Below are positions 1 through 5,668 of a stretch of 8,281 bases of DNA, piece after piece (position 1 is the first letter of the stretch; every line of letters begins with the position of its first letter). Source of the DNA: Chromatiales bacterium (lineage in GTDB: Bacteria > Pseudomonadota > Gammaproteobacteria > Chromatiales > Chromatiaceae); the NCBI GenBank assembly GCA_022360595.1, contig JAKSCN010000104.1, positions 1 to 8,281 on the forward strand. The letters are read 5' to 3'. A model generated the notes under the pieces. That model made no database searches. It was given only the letters and a program-made list of their open reading frames with translations, and was not told the DNA's origin. Position numbers and translations under genes: made by a program.

Positions 1-962
1 ACAACAATTTGCTGCTGGCCCCGATGGCCGGCGTGACGGATCGCCCCTTTCGACAGCTCTGCAAACGCATGGGTGCGGGCATGGCTGTGTCGGAGATGAT
101 CTCCTCCAACAGCGCGCTCTGGGGCAGCAAGAAGACCATCAAACGCCTCGATTTCACCGGTGAACCCGGCCCCATCTCGGTGCAGATTTTGGGTACAGAC
201 CCGCAAATTATGGCCGCCGCCGCACAGGCCAATGTTGAGCGCGGCGCCGAGATTATCGACATCAACATGGGCTGCCCCGCGAAGAAGGTGTGTAAGGTTG
301 CGGCGGGGTCCGCCTTGCTACAGAACGAGCCGCTGGTGGCCGAAATTCTGCAGGCCGTGGTCGCGGCTGTAGAGGTGCCGGTCACCCTGAAAATTCGCAC
401 CGGCTGGTCACCCGAACAGAAAAACGGCACACGAATCGCGCGCATTGCCGAGGAATCCGGCATTCAGGCGCTGGCCGTACACGGCCGCACTCGCGCCTGC
501 CGTTTCTCCGGCGAGGCCGAGTACGACACCATTGCCGAGATTAAACAAACCATCAGTATTCCGGTTATCGCCAACGGCGATATCAACACCCCAGAGAAGG
601 CCAAGCAGGTGCTGGAGCTGACCAACGCCGACGCCATCATGATCGGCCGTGCCGCTCAGGGCCGTCCCTGGATCTTCCGTGAAATCGAACATTACCTGCG
701 GACAGGTAATAAACTTGCACCACCCTCTCCAGAGTGGATAAGCAAAGTACTGAAGGAGCATCTGGAGAATCTCTATGCGTTTTATGGGGAGTATCAGGGA
801 GTTAGAGTAGCACGCAAGCATATTGCCTGGTACAGCAAGACTCTACCTGAAAGCGCACTGTTTAGAAAAAGCATCAATGATTCAGAAAGCGCGGAAATGC
901 AACTCTCAATGATCGATGCCTTTTTCAATCAACTAATAACAAATAAGGAGATGGCAGCATGA
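1..962 (+). CDS. dusB: tRNA-dihydrouridine synthase B (DusB), 5'-truncated by window edge
   Basis: DusB is an FMN-dependent enzyme that uses NADPH to reduce a uridine in the tRNA D-loop to dihydrouridine in the cytoplasm. The reading frame is open from base 3 (Asn-Asn, then the TTG at 9, here an internal Leu codon), and 319 residues are visible. Compared with the remembered E. coli protein (about 321 aa), roughly nine N-terminal residues lie outside the window, so TTG 9 is not the start. Counting the Leu at base 9 as residue 1, the family landmarks are APMAGVTDRPF (4-14), NMGCPAKKV with the catalytic Cys89, LKIRTGW with Lys128, VHGRTR with His158, NGDI (189-192) and the phosphate-binding MIGRAAQGRPWIF (211-223). 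The TIM barrel is followed by the C-terminal helical tRNA-binding domain. The stop overlaps the fis start by four bases (ATGA), the classic dusB-fis operon. From about base 700 codon use becomes markedly AT-richer than before (see findings). Identity is secure; the true start and promoter are not visible. Confidence 0.96.
   Translation, partial: NNLLLAPMAGVTDRPFRQLCKRMGAGMAVSEMISSNSALWGSKKTIKRLDFTGEPGPISVQILGTDPQIMAAAAQANVERGAEIIDINMGCPAKKVCKVAAGSALLQNEPLVAEILQAVVAAVEVPVTLKIRTGWSPEQKNGTRIARIAEESGIQALAVHGRTRACRFSGEAEYDTIAEIKQTISIPVIANGDINTPEKAKQVLELTNADAIMIGRAAQGRPWIFREIEHYLRTGNKLAPPSPEWISKVLKEHLENLYAFYGEYQGVRVARKHIAWYSKTLPESALFRKSINDSESAEMQLSMIDAFFNQLITNKEMAA
944..950 (+). promoter_or_regulatory. 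Shine-Dalgarno site for fis
   Basis: TAAGGAG lies eight bases before the ATG at 959 and inside the 3' end of dusB. It is the clearest ribosome binding site in the window and decides in favour of ATG 959 over the in-frame ATG at 965, which would be 14 bases away. Its position implies that fis can recruit ribosomes itself in addition to coupling through the ATGA overlap. Confidence 0.8.
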
Positions 963-1255
963 CTATGGAAGTTCTAGGGGCCGAACAGCAACTAACCAAC
1001 CACTTTAGCGTTGCAAAAAACAGAAGCACTGAACCACTGAGCGAGTGTGTGCGTGATGCACTCACCAGCTACTTCAAGCAGTTGGATGGACACAGTGCTT
1101 CCAACCTGTATCAAATGGTTCTGGCAGAGGTGGAGAAACCACTGCTGGAAACCGTTATGCAACACACCGAGGGCAATCAGTCCAGAGCATCCACTATACT
1201 GGGTATCAGCCGCAGCACGCTGCGAAAAAAGCTGGCCCTGTACGAGCTGGATTGA
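959..1255 (+). CDS. fis: DNA-binding protein Fis
   Basis: Fis is a small homodimeric nucleoid-associated protein that bends DNA and acts at recombination enhancers, rRNA promoters and many growth-phase genes. The product is 98 aa, exactly the length of E. coli Fis. The N-terminal part (about 1-25) is variable, as usual for the flexible beta-hairpin arm. From PLSECVRDAL (27 onward) the protein follows the Fis core, including VLAEVEKPLLETVMQ (54-68), a dimer helix. The C-terminal helix-turn-helix spans about 72-92, with GNQSRAS, LGISRSTLRKKL and residues Asn73, Ser75, Arg76, Arg85, Thr87 and Lys90 at the positions that contact DNA in E. coli Fis. It overlaps dusB by four bases and has a strong Shine-Dalgarno site. 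Its first half is AT-richer in third positions than purH. The Fis-like C-terminus also occurs in NtrC-family activators, but the size and the dusB neighbour make Fis the clear call. Confidence 0.96.
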   Translation: MTMEVLGAEQQLTNHFSVAKNRSTEPLSECVRDALTSYFKQLDGHSASNLYQMVLAEVEKPLLETVMQHTEGNQSRASTILGISRSTLRKKLALYELD

Positions 1256-1281
1256 TTCACCCCTTTCAATTATCCACAACC

Positions 1282-1302
1282 GCGCGGCACACCTTGCCGC
1301 GC
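1282..1302 (+). terminator. GC-rich hairpin between fis and purH (possible weak terminator or mRNA stabiliser)
   Basis: GCGCGGCA at 1282-1289 pairs perfectly with TGCCGCGC at 1295-1302 around the five-base loop CACCT, an eight-pair stem. The next bases are CTCACTAGCC, with no T-run, so it does not look like a full intrinsic terminator. It could attenuate fis-to-purH read-through, or protect the 3' end of a dusB-fis message. The rest of the 73-base gap (1256-1328) contains only a modest AGAGA ribosome-binding stretch at 1317-1321, seven bases before purH; I see no convincing promoter. Confidence 0.45.
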
Positions 1303-1328
1303 CTCACTAGCCTTGCAGAGATAGCACC

Positions 1329-2888
1329 ATGACAGCAATCACCCGCGCCCTCATCAGCGTATCTGATAAAACCGGCATTGTTGATTTCGCCCGCCACCTA
1401 AGCAATCAGGGGGTGGAGATTCTCTCAACCGGCGGCACTGCGCGCCTGCTTACCGAGAATGGCATCCCCGTCATCGAGGTATCCGAGCACACCGGCTTTC
1501 CCGAAATGATGGATGGCCGGGTAAAGACCCTGCACCCCAAAATTCATGGTGGCATTCTGGGGCGACGCGGTACCGATGACCTGGTGATGGAGAAGAACGG
1601 CATCACGCCAATCGACATGATCGTGGTCAATCTCTACCCATTTGAACAGACCGTCGCCGATCCCAATTGCGACCTCGGCAGGGCCATTGAGAACATCGAT
1701 ATCGGGGGTCCTACCATGTTGCGCGCAGCGGCCAAGAACCACGCCGACGTTACCGTGGTTGTCGATGCCGCTGATTACCAGCGCGTCCTGAAGGAGATGA
1801 GTGAAAACAGCGGGGCAGTCACTGCCGACACCCGCTTCGACCTGGCGGTTAAGACTTTCGAGCACACCTCCAACTACGACGGCGCTATCGCCAACTACCT
1901 GGGTAGCCGCCTCGATAAAGAGCCCAGCGACTTCCCGCGCACCATCAACCTGCAGTATCGTCAGGTACAGACCATGCGCTACGGAGAGAACCCCCACCAA
2001 AACGCCGCTTTCTTCGTGGAACGCGATCAGCCGGAGGCCTGCATTGCGACCGCCAAGCAGCTACAGGGCAAAGAGCTCTCCTACAACAACATTGCCGATA
2101 CCGATGCCGCCTTGGAGTGCGCAAAGCAGTTCAGCGAAGGCCCGGCCTGTGTCATCGTCAAACACGCCAACCCCTGTGGGGTTGCCATCGGCGCCAACCT
2201 GCTGGAGGCCTATGACCGCGCCTACAGGACCGATCCTGAGTCGGCCTTTGGCGGCATTATCGCCTTCAACCAGACTCTGGACGCAGCAACCGCCCAGGCG
2301 ATCATTGACCGGCAGTTTGTCGAGGTGATCATCGCCCCCGAGGTCTCCCCGGAAGCGGTTGAGGCGGTGAGCAGCAAGAAGAATGTGCGCCTGCTGGCTT
2401 GCGGCGCCTGGGATGTTGAAGCGACCCACCGTTTCGACTTCAAGCGGGTCAACGGCGGCCTGCTGGTGCAGGATGCCGACCTGCAGCTCTACAACGACCT
2501 GAAAGTGGTCACCAAGCGCCAGCCCAGCGAGAAAGAGATGGAAGACCTGCTATTTACCTGGCGGGTGGCCAAGTTCGTCAAATCCAATGCCATTGTCTAC
2601 GGTAAGGACGGCATGACCATTGGTGTCGGGGCTGGCCAGATGAGCCGGGTCAACTCTGCCCGTATCGCCGCTATCAAGGCCGAGCACGCAGGTCTGGTTG
2701 TGCCGGGCTCCGTGATGGCCTCGGACGCCTTCTTCCCCTTCCGGGACGGCCTGGACAACGCGGCAGAGGCAGGCATTCGAGCCGTCATTCAGCCGGGTGG
2801 CTCTATGCGCGATGAAGAGGTGATCGCCGCGGCGGATGAACACGACATCGCCATGGTCTTCACCGGCATGCGTCACTTCCGCCACTAA
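1329..2888 (+). CDS. purH: Bifunctional AICAR formyltransferase / IMP cyclohydrolase (PurH)
   Basis: PurH catalyses the last two steps of de novo purine synthesis in the cytoplasm: transfer of a formyl group from 10-formyltetrahydrofolate to AICAR, then ring closure of FAICAR to IMP. The product is 519 aa, a normal length for bacterial PurH. The N-terminal methylglyoxal-synthase-like cyclohydrolase domain (about 1-190) shows SVSDKTG (10-16), STGGTA (33-38) and KTLHPKIHGG (66-75). The C-terminal transformylase domain contains MRYGENPHQ (216-224), the catalytic Lys278-His279 in VKHANPCG, SAFGGI (305-310), GVGAGQMSRV (432-441) and DAFFPF (466-471). All expected catalytic motifs are intact. ATG 1329 is preceded by AGAGA at a seven-base spacing. 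The gene lies 73 bases after fis and 203 bases before purD, the arrangement seen in Pseudomonas. No PurR-type operator was recognised upstream, so its regulation is not visible here. Confidence 0.98.
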   Translation: MTAITRALISVSDKTGIVDFARHLSNQGVEILSTGGTARLLTENGIPVIEVSEHTGFPEMMDGRVKTLHPKIHGGILGRRGTDDLVMEKNGITPIDMIVVNLYPFEQTVADPNCDLGRAIENIDIGGPTMLRAAAKNHADVTVVVDAADYQRVLKEMSENSGAVTADTRFDLAVKTFEHTSNYDGAIANYLGSRLDKEPSDFPRTINLQYRQVQTMRYGENPHQNAAFFVERDQPEACIATAKQLQGKELSYNNIADTDAALECAKQFSEGPACVIVKHANPCGVAIGANLLEAYDRAYRTDPESAFGGIIAFNQTLDAATAQAIIDRQFVEVIIAPEVSPEAVEAVSSKKNVRLLACGAWDVEATHRFDFKRVNGGLLVQDADLQLYNDLKVVTKRQPSEKEMEDLLFTWRVAKFVKSNAIVYGKDGMTIGVGAGQMSRVNSARIAAIKAEHAGLVVPGSVMASDAFFPFRDGLDNAAEAGIRAVIQPGGSMRDEEVIAAADEHDIAMVFTGMRHFRH

Positions 2889-2898
2889 TCAACTGACT

Positions 2899-2929
2899 GT
2901 GCCGGAGTCAGCCCAGCTGATTCCGGCAC
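2899..2929 (+). terminator. Strong hairpin 10 bases after purH
   Basis: GTGCCGGA plus GTCAGC at 2899-2912 pairs with GCTGAT plus TCCGGCAC at 2916-2929 around a CCA loop: 14 pairs, all Watson-Crick except one G-T. Its location just past the purH stop suggests a transcription terminator or a 3'-end stabiliser. The downstream bases TCTCCTC are pyrimidine-rich but not a true T-run, so rho-independent activity is uncertain. Confidence 0.55.
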
Positions 2930-3003
2930 TCTCCTCACATACACATTCATTGTGTCCATTGACTGAACTCCTCCCTGTAAATCCCCCCTAAATACCCATA
3001 GCC

Positions 3004-3038
3004 AAAAGACTGATAAAATCAGAAAATAGTCTTTTTTT
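3004..3038 (+). terminator. AT-rich hairpin with T-run before purD
   Basis: AAAAGACT at 3004-3011 pairs with AGTCTTTT at 3028-3035, and the T-run continues to 3038 (seven Ts in all, 3032-3038). An alternative inner hairpin, CTGA (3010-3013) with TCAG (3019-3022), uses bases of the outer stem and would compete with it. The T-run gives it the look of an intrinsic terminator, but the stem has few GC pairs and a 16-base loop. It could be the end of the purH transcript or an attenuator in a purD leader. It lies 54 bases before the purD start. Confidence 0.45.
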
Positions 3039-3091
3039 GTTTCACCCCACAGCCTGCAAGGCTGTACAGATAACAATAGGCATAGAGAGTC

Positions 3092-4396
3092 ATGAACATT
3101 CTGATTATCGGCGGCGGCGGGCGCGAGCACGCACTGGCCTGGAAAGCAGCCCAATCACCACTTACCGAGACAGTCTACGTCGCCCCTGGCAACGCCGGTT
3201 CCGCCAGTGAGCCGAATATGGAGAATGTTGCCATCGGCGCTGAGGATATCGATAGTCTGCTCGCCTTTGCCAAAGAGAAGCAGATTGAGCTGACCATTGT
3301 CGGCCCCGAGGCGCCACTGGTGATTGGTCTGGTTGACGCCTTCGCCGAAGCTGGACTCAAATGTTTTGGCCCGACTCAGGGCGCAGCCCAATTGGAAGGC
3401 TCCAAATCCTTCACCAAGGACTTTCTGGCCCGCCACAAAATCCCGACCGGTTACTACCAGACCTTTACTGAGATAGACCCGGCTCTCGCCTACATCAAAG
3501 AGCAGGGCGCCCCGATTGTGATCAAGGCCGATGGCCTGGCCGCGGGCAAAGGGGTGATCGTTGCCATCACCGAAGCCCAAGCGGAGGCCGCGGTGCGCGA
3601 CATGCTCTCCGGCAACGCCTTCGGCGAAGCGGGACACCGTGTAGTGATCGAAGAGTTTCTGGACGGTGAAGAGGCAAGCTTTATCGTCATGGCCGACGGC
3701 AAACACATCCTACCCATGGCCACCAGCCAGGATCATAAACGTGCCGGTGATGGCGATACCGGTCTCAACACCGGTGGCATGGGCGCCGACAGCCCAGCAC
3801 CGGTGGTCACTGATGAGATCTACCAGCGCATCATGGATGAGGTGATTCATCCCACTATCAACGGCATGGCTGAAGAGGGGCTCCCCTACACCGGCTTTCT
3901 CTACGCCGGGCTGATGATCATGGCTGACGGCACCCCCAAGGTGATCGAATACAACTGCCGCTTTGGCGACCCCGAGACCCAACCGATCATGCTGCGCATG
4001 CAGTCCGACCTGGTGGCGCACTGCCTGGCCGCCATGGAGGGCAAGCTGGATCAAGAAGAGACTGCCTGGGACCCCCGCGCCTCTCTCGGTGTGGTGCTGG
4101 CCGCGGGGGGATACCCGGGCAGCTACGATAAAGGCGAAGTGATCAGCGGCCTGCCCGAACAAGAGAGCGAAGGGATGAAGGTATTCCATGCCGGCACAGC
4201 GCTCAAAGATGATAGCCAAGTGGTCACCAGTGGTGGACGCGTGCTCTGCGCTACGGCACTGGGTAACAGCGTAGCTGAAGCCCAAGAACGGGCCTACGAA
4301 CTGACACACCAGATAAGCTGGAACAAGGTCTACTACCGCAATGATATCGGCTACCGCGCCGTGGCCCGTGAGAAGGCCCACAAAGCCCATAGCTGA
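3092..4396 (+). CDS. purD: Phosphoribosylamine-glycine ligase (GAR synthetase, PurD)
   Basis: PurD is an ATP-grasp ligase that joins glycine to 5-phosphoribosylamine, giving glycinamide ribonucleotide, the second step of de novo purine synthesis. The product is 434 aa, close to the 425-430 aa usual for the family. The N-terminal domain begins with the nucleotide-fold motif IGGGGREHA (6-14) and includes VGPEAPL (70-76). The ATP-grasp region carries KADGLAAGKGV (145-155), EEFLDGEEAS (187-196), SQDHKR (212-217) and the metal-binding EYNCRFGDPE (286-295). The C-terminal domain ends in a short basic tail, EKAHKAHS. In LNTGGMGADSPAPV (225-238) an Asp replaces the Tyr I remember as usual in that loop. 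The ATG at 3092 gives the standard N-terminus, but the ribosome binding site is poor: TAGG lies 11 bases upstream and GAGAG sits almost against the ATG. The gene is separated from purH by two hairpins and followed by a strong hairpin. Confidence 0.98.
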   Translation: MNILIIGGGGREHALAWKAAQSPLTETVYVAPGNAGSASEPNMENVAIGAEDIDSLLAFAKEKQIELTIVGPEAPLVIGLVDAFAEAGLKCFGPTQGAAQLEGSKSFTKDFLARHKIPTGYYQTFTEIDPALAYIKEQGAPIVIKADGLAAGKGVIVAITEAQAEAAVRDMLSGNAFGEAGHRVVIEEFLDGEEASFIVMADGKHILPMATSQDHKRAGDGDTGLNTGGMGADSPAPVVTDEIYQRIMDEVIHPTINGMAEEGLPYTGFLYAGLMIMADGTPKVIEYNCRFGDPETQPIMLRMQSDLVAHCLAAMEGKLDQEETAWDPRASLGVVLAAGGYPGSYDKGEVISGLPEQESEGMKVFHAGTALKDDSQVVTSGGRVLCATALGNSVAEAQERAYELTHQISWNKVYYRNDIGYRAVAREKAHKAHS

Positions 4397-4408
4397 TCAT
4401 GCAATCAA

Positions 4409-4439
4409 CCTGTGTGGCTGTTTCAGACAGCCACACAGG
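4409..4439. terminator. Bidirectional hairpin between convergent purD and amgK
   Basis: CCTGTGTGGCTGT at 4409-4421 pairs perfectly with ACAGCCACACAGG at 4427-4439 (13 pairs, loop TTCAG). It occupies most of the 56-base gap between two convergent genes, starting 12 bases after the purD stop and ending 13 bases from the amgK stop. Neither flank has a long T-run: CCATCTCATA follows on the plus strand and TTGATTGCAT on the minus strand. It is best read as a shared terminator or end-stabilising hairpin serving both directions. Confidence 0.7.
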
Positions 4440-4452
4440 CCATCTCATACTG

Positions 4453-5451
4453 TCAGCTCTCTCGAAAAGCCTCCACCGCAGGCATAACCCGCTCGCTAAT
4501 TAATGCAGCCAGTCCCGCCAACTGCGGATACTTGGGCGCCACGTCGAGGATATAACCCAGGGTGCGCGGTATGTCTTTCAAGTAGCCGGGTTTACCATCG
4601 CGCTGGTTAAGGCGGGCAAAAATACCACTTGCCTTGAGCTGTCGCTGCACACCCATCAGATCAAACCAGCGCAGAAAGTGCGCCTCATCCTCAGACCGTA
4701 ATACGCCCGACTGACGCGCCAGCTCATAGTAGCCCAGGGCCCAGGCTTCAACCTGTTCAATCGGCCAGCGGATGTAGCAGTCACGCAGCAGCGACACTAA
4801 GTCGTAAGTCACGGGGCCGTAGACAGCATCCTGAAAATCGATAATACCCGGGTTGGGCGACGCCACCAGCAGATTGCGTGAGTGGTAGTCCCGATGGACA
4901 CAGACCTGTGGCTGCTCCAGAGCATTGGCCACCAGACCATCAAAGGTCTCTTTAAGCATCTGTTGCTCTTGTCCAGACAACTCAAGCGCCAGCTGTTGGC
5001 GCAACAACCAGTCGGGGAACAGCGCCATTTCACGCCGCAGCAACACCTCATCGTAGGCGGGCAGATCATCTCCCGGCACGCAGGCCTGCAGAGTGACCAG
5101 CGCCCCTAGCGCATCCCCATAGAGCCGATCCACGTTCTGTGCACTGAGCAAATCCAAATAGTGTTCCGACCCCAAGTCTTTCAGCAACAGAAAACCATTA
5201 TGGGTATCGGCGGCAAAAATAGTGGGAATATTTAACCCGAAACGTTCCAGTTGCCCGGCCACGGCAACAAACGGCTCACAATCCTCATGAACGGGCGGCG
5301 CATCCATCGCAATCCGTGTTGAACCATCGGCCAGTGTCACTCGAAAATAGCGGCGGAAGCTGGCGTCTCCGGAGGCCAATTCGATAGCAAACCCGGCCAG
5401 TCCAACACTGTTTGTCAGCCACTCTTCCAACAATTTCAATCTTTCCGCCAT
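4453..5451 (-). CDS. amgK: Anomeric N-acetylmuramate/N-acetylglucosamine kinase, aminoglycoside-phosphotransferase fold (AmgK)
   Basis: The product is a 332-aa kinase of the APH/choline-kinase fold. In Pseudomonas, AmgK phosphorylates the anomeric carbon of MurNAc and GlcNAc in the cytoplasm, returning recycled peptidoglycan sugars to UDP-MurNAc and bypassing MurA (the fosfomycin target). Visible features are GDASFRRYFRV (28-38) for the nucleotide-binding loop, FLLLKDLG (87-94) for the hinge, the catalytic loop HRDYHSRNLL (186-195) with Asp188 and Asn193, and the metal-binding IIDFQDA (203-209) with Asp205. The remainder is helical. All kinase residues are present, so it should be active. The ATG at 5451 follows a modest GGGGCAG. 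Divergence from lptD matches Pseudomonas, where murU follows amgK; here purD converges instead and murU is missing from this site. Because the fold is shared with other small-molecule kinases, the exact substrate is inferred from context and similarity. Confidence 0.88.
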   Translation of the reverse strand: MAERLKLLEEWLTNSVGLAGFAIELASGDASFRRYFRVTLADGSTRIAMDAPPVHEDCEPFVAVAGQLERFGLNIPTIFAADTHNGFLLLKDLGSEHYLDLLSAQNVDRLYGDALGALVTLQACVPGDDLPAYDEVLLRREMALFPDWLLRQQLALELSGQEQQMLKETFDGLVANALEQPQVCVHRDYHSRNLLVASPNPGIIDFQDAVYGPVTYDLVSLLRDCYIRWPIEQVEAWALGYYELARQSGVLRSEDEAHFLRWFDLMGVQRQLKASGIFARLNQRDGKPGYLKDIPRTLGYILDVAPKYPQLAGLAALISERVMPAVEAFRES

Positions 5452-5471
5452 TACTGCCCCATATGCTCAAA

Positions 5472-5500
5472 CCGGTCAATTACCGCTCAGCCGGTATTAC
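5472..5500. repeat. Imperfect direct repeat CCGGT(CA)ATTAC, two copies, in the amgK-lptD control region
   Basis: CCGGTCAATTAC at 5472-5483 is repeated as CCGGTATTAC at 5491-5500, differing by a two-base CA insertion. Start-to-start spacing is 19 bases, close to two helical turns, so both copies would face the same side of the DNA. It lies 21-49 bases upstream of the amgK start. It may be an operator or may be chance; I do not recognise the motif. Confidence 0.35.
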
Positions 5501-5517
5501 AGACCATTGAAGAAAAA

Positions 5518-5537
5518 GCGATTCTATGCGATTTTAT
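5518..5537. repeat. Tandem 10-base repeat GCGATTYTAT
   Basis: GCGATTCTAT (5518-5527) is followed directly by GCGATTTTAT (5528-5537), with one C/T difference, in the middle of the divergent amgK-lptD region. On the minus strand the copies read ATAAAATCGC and ATAGAATCGC, so each contains an AT-rich stretch that could serve as a -10 element for amgK. On the plus strand TTGAAG (5507-5512) precedes TTTTAT (5532-5537), but with a 19-base spacer. Function is unknown. Confidence 0.4.
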
Positions 5538-5611
5538 GCCGCTCTTACCATTGCTTGGCGCACAAGGGCCGGCGATGATTTTCGACTACCCGGCAGACTG
5601 TGGTCACACTT

Positions 5612-5617
5612 TATAAT
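5612..5617 (+). promoter_or_regulatory. Perfect -10 box TATAAT, candidate lptD promoter
   Basis: TATAAT matches the sigma-70 -10 consensus exactly and lies 51 bases before GTG 5669. No convincing -35 box is present at 16-18 bases upstream (bases there read around CCCGGC), and there is no TG-extended -10. If used, transcription would begin near 5624, downstream of the farther GTG at 5600, making GTG 5669 the only workable lptD start. No sigma-E type promoter (GGAACTT with TCTGA or TCAAA) was found here, although E. coli lptD has one. Confidence 0.35.
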
Positions 5618-5668
5618 CCAAAGTGGACATGGAACCGGATAAAAACGACCAATAACCAGAGACCAGTT

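Noticed and set aside
1425..2000. A 191-codon minus-strand open frame opposite purH
   Set aside because: It is a shadow of the purH reading frame, with no recognisable domain and no ribosome binding context worth reporting.
2941..2955. Small inverted repeat ACACA-TTCAT-TGTGT after purH
   Set aside because: Only five pairs, AT-rich and without context; such a repeat is expected by chance.
2959..2993. Possible purD promoter: TTGACT at 2959-2964 as a -35 box
   Set aside because: At 16-18 bases downstream the sequence is C-rich, and the nearest AT-rich candidates (TGTAAA at 2976, CTAAAT at 2988) are at spacings of 11 and 23 bases, outside the usable range.
2885..3154. An 89-codon minus-strand frame spanning the purH-purD gap
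   Set aside because: It overlaps purD coding sequence and both hairpins, its product resembles no known small protein, and its composition looks like translated non-coding DNA.
3710..4390. A 226-codon minus-strand open frame opposite purD
   Set aside because: It lies entirely opposite the well-supported purD, has no family motif, and long antisense frames are expected opposite GC-rich coding DNA.
5630..5656. Possible sigma-E promoter starting with GGAACC upstream of lptD
   Set aside because: No TCAAA or TCTGA-like element occurs 16-17 bases downstream, so the match is limited to the -35 half.
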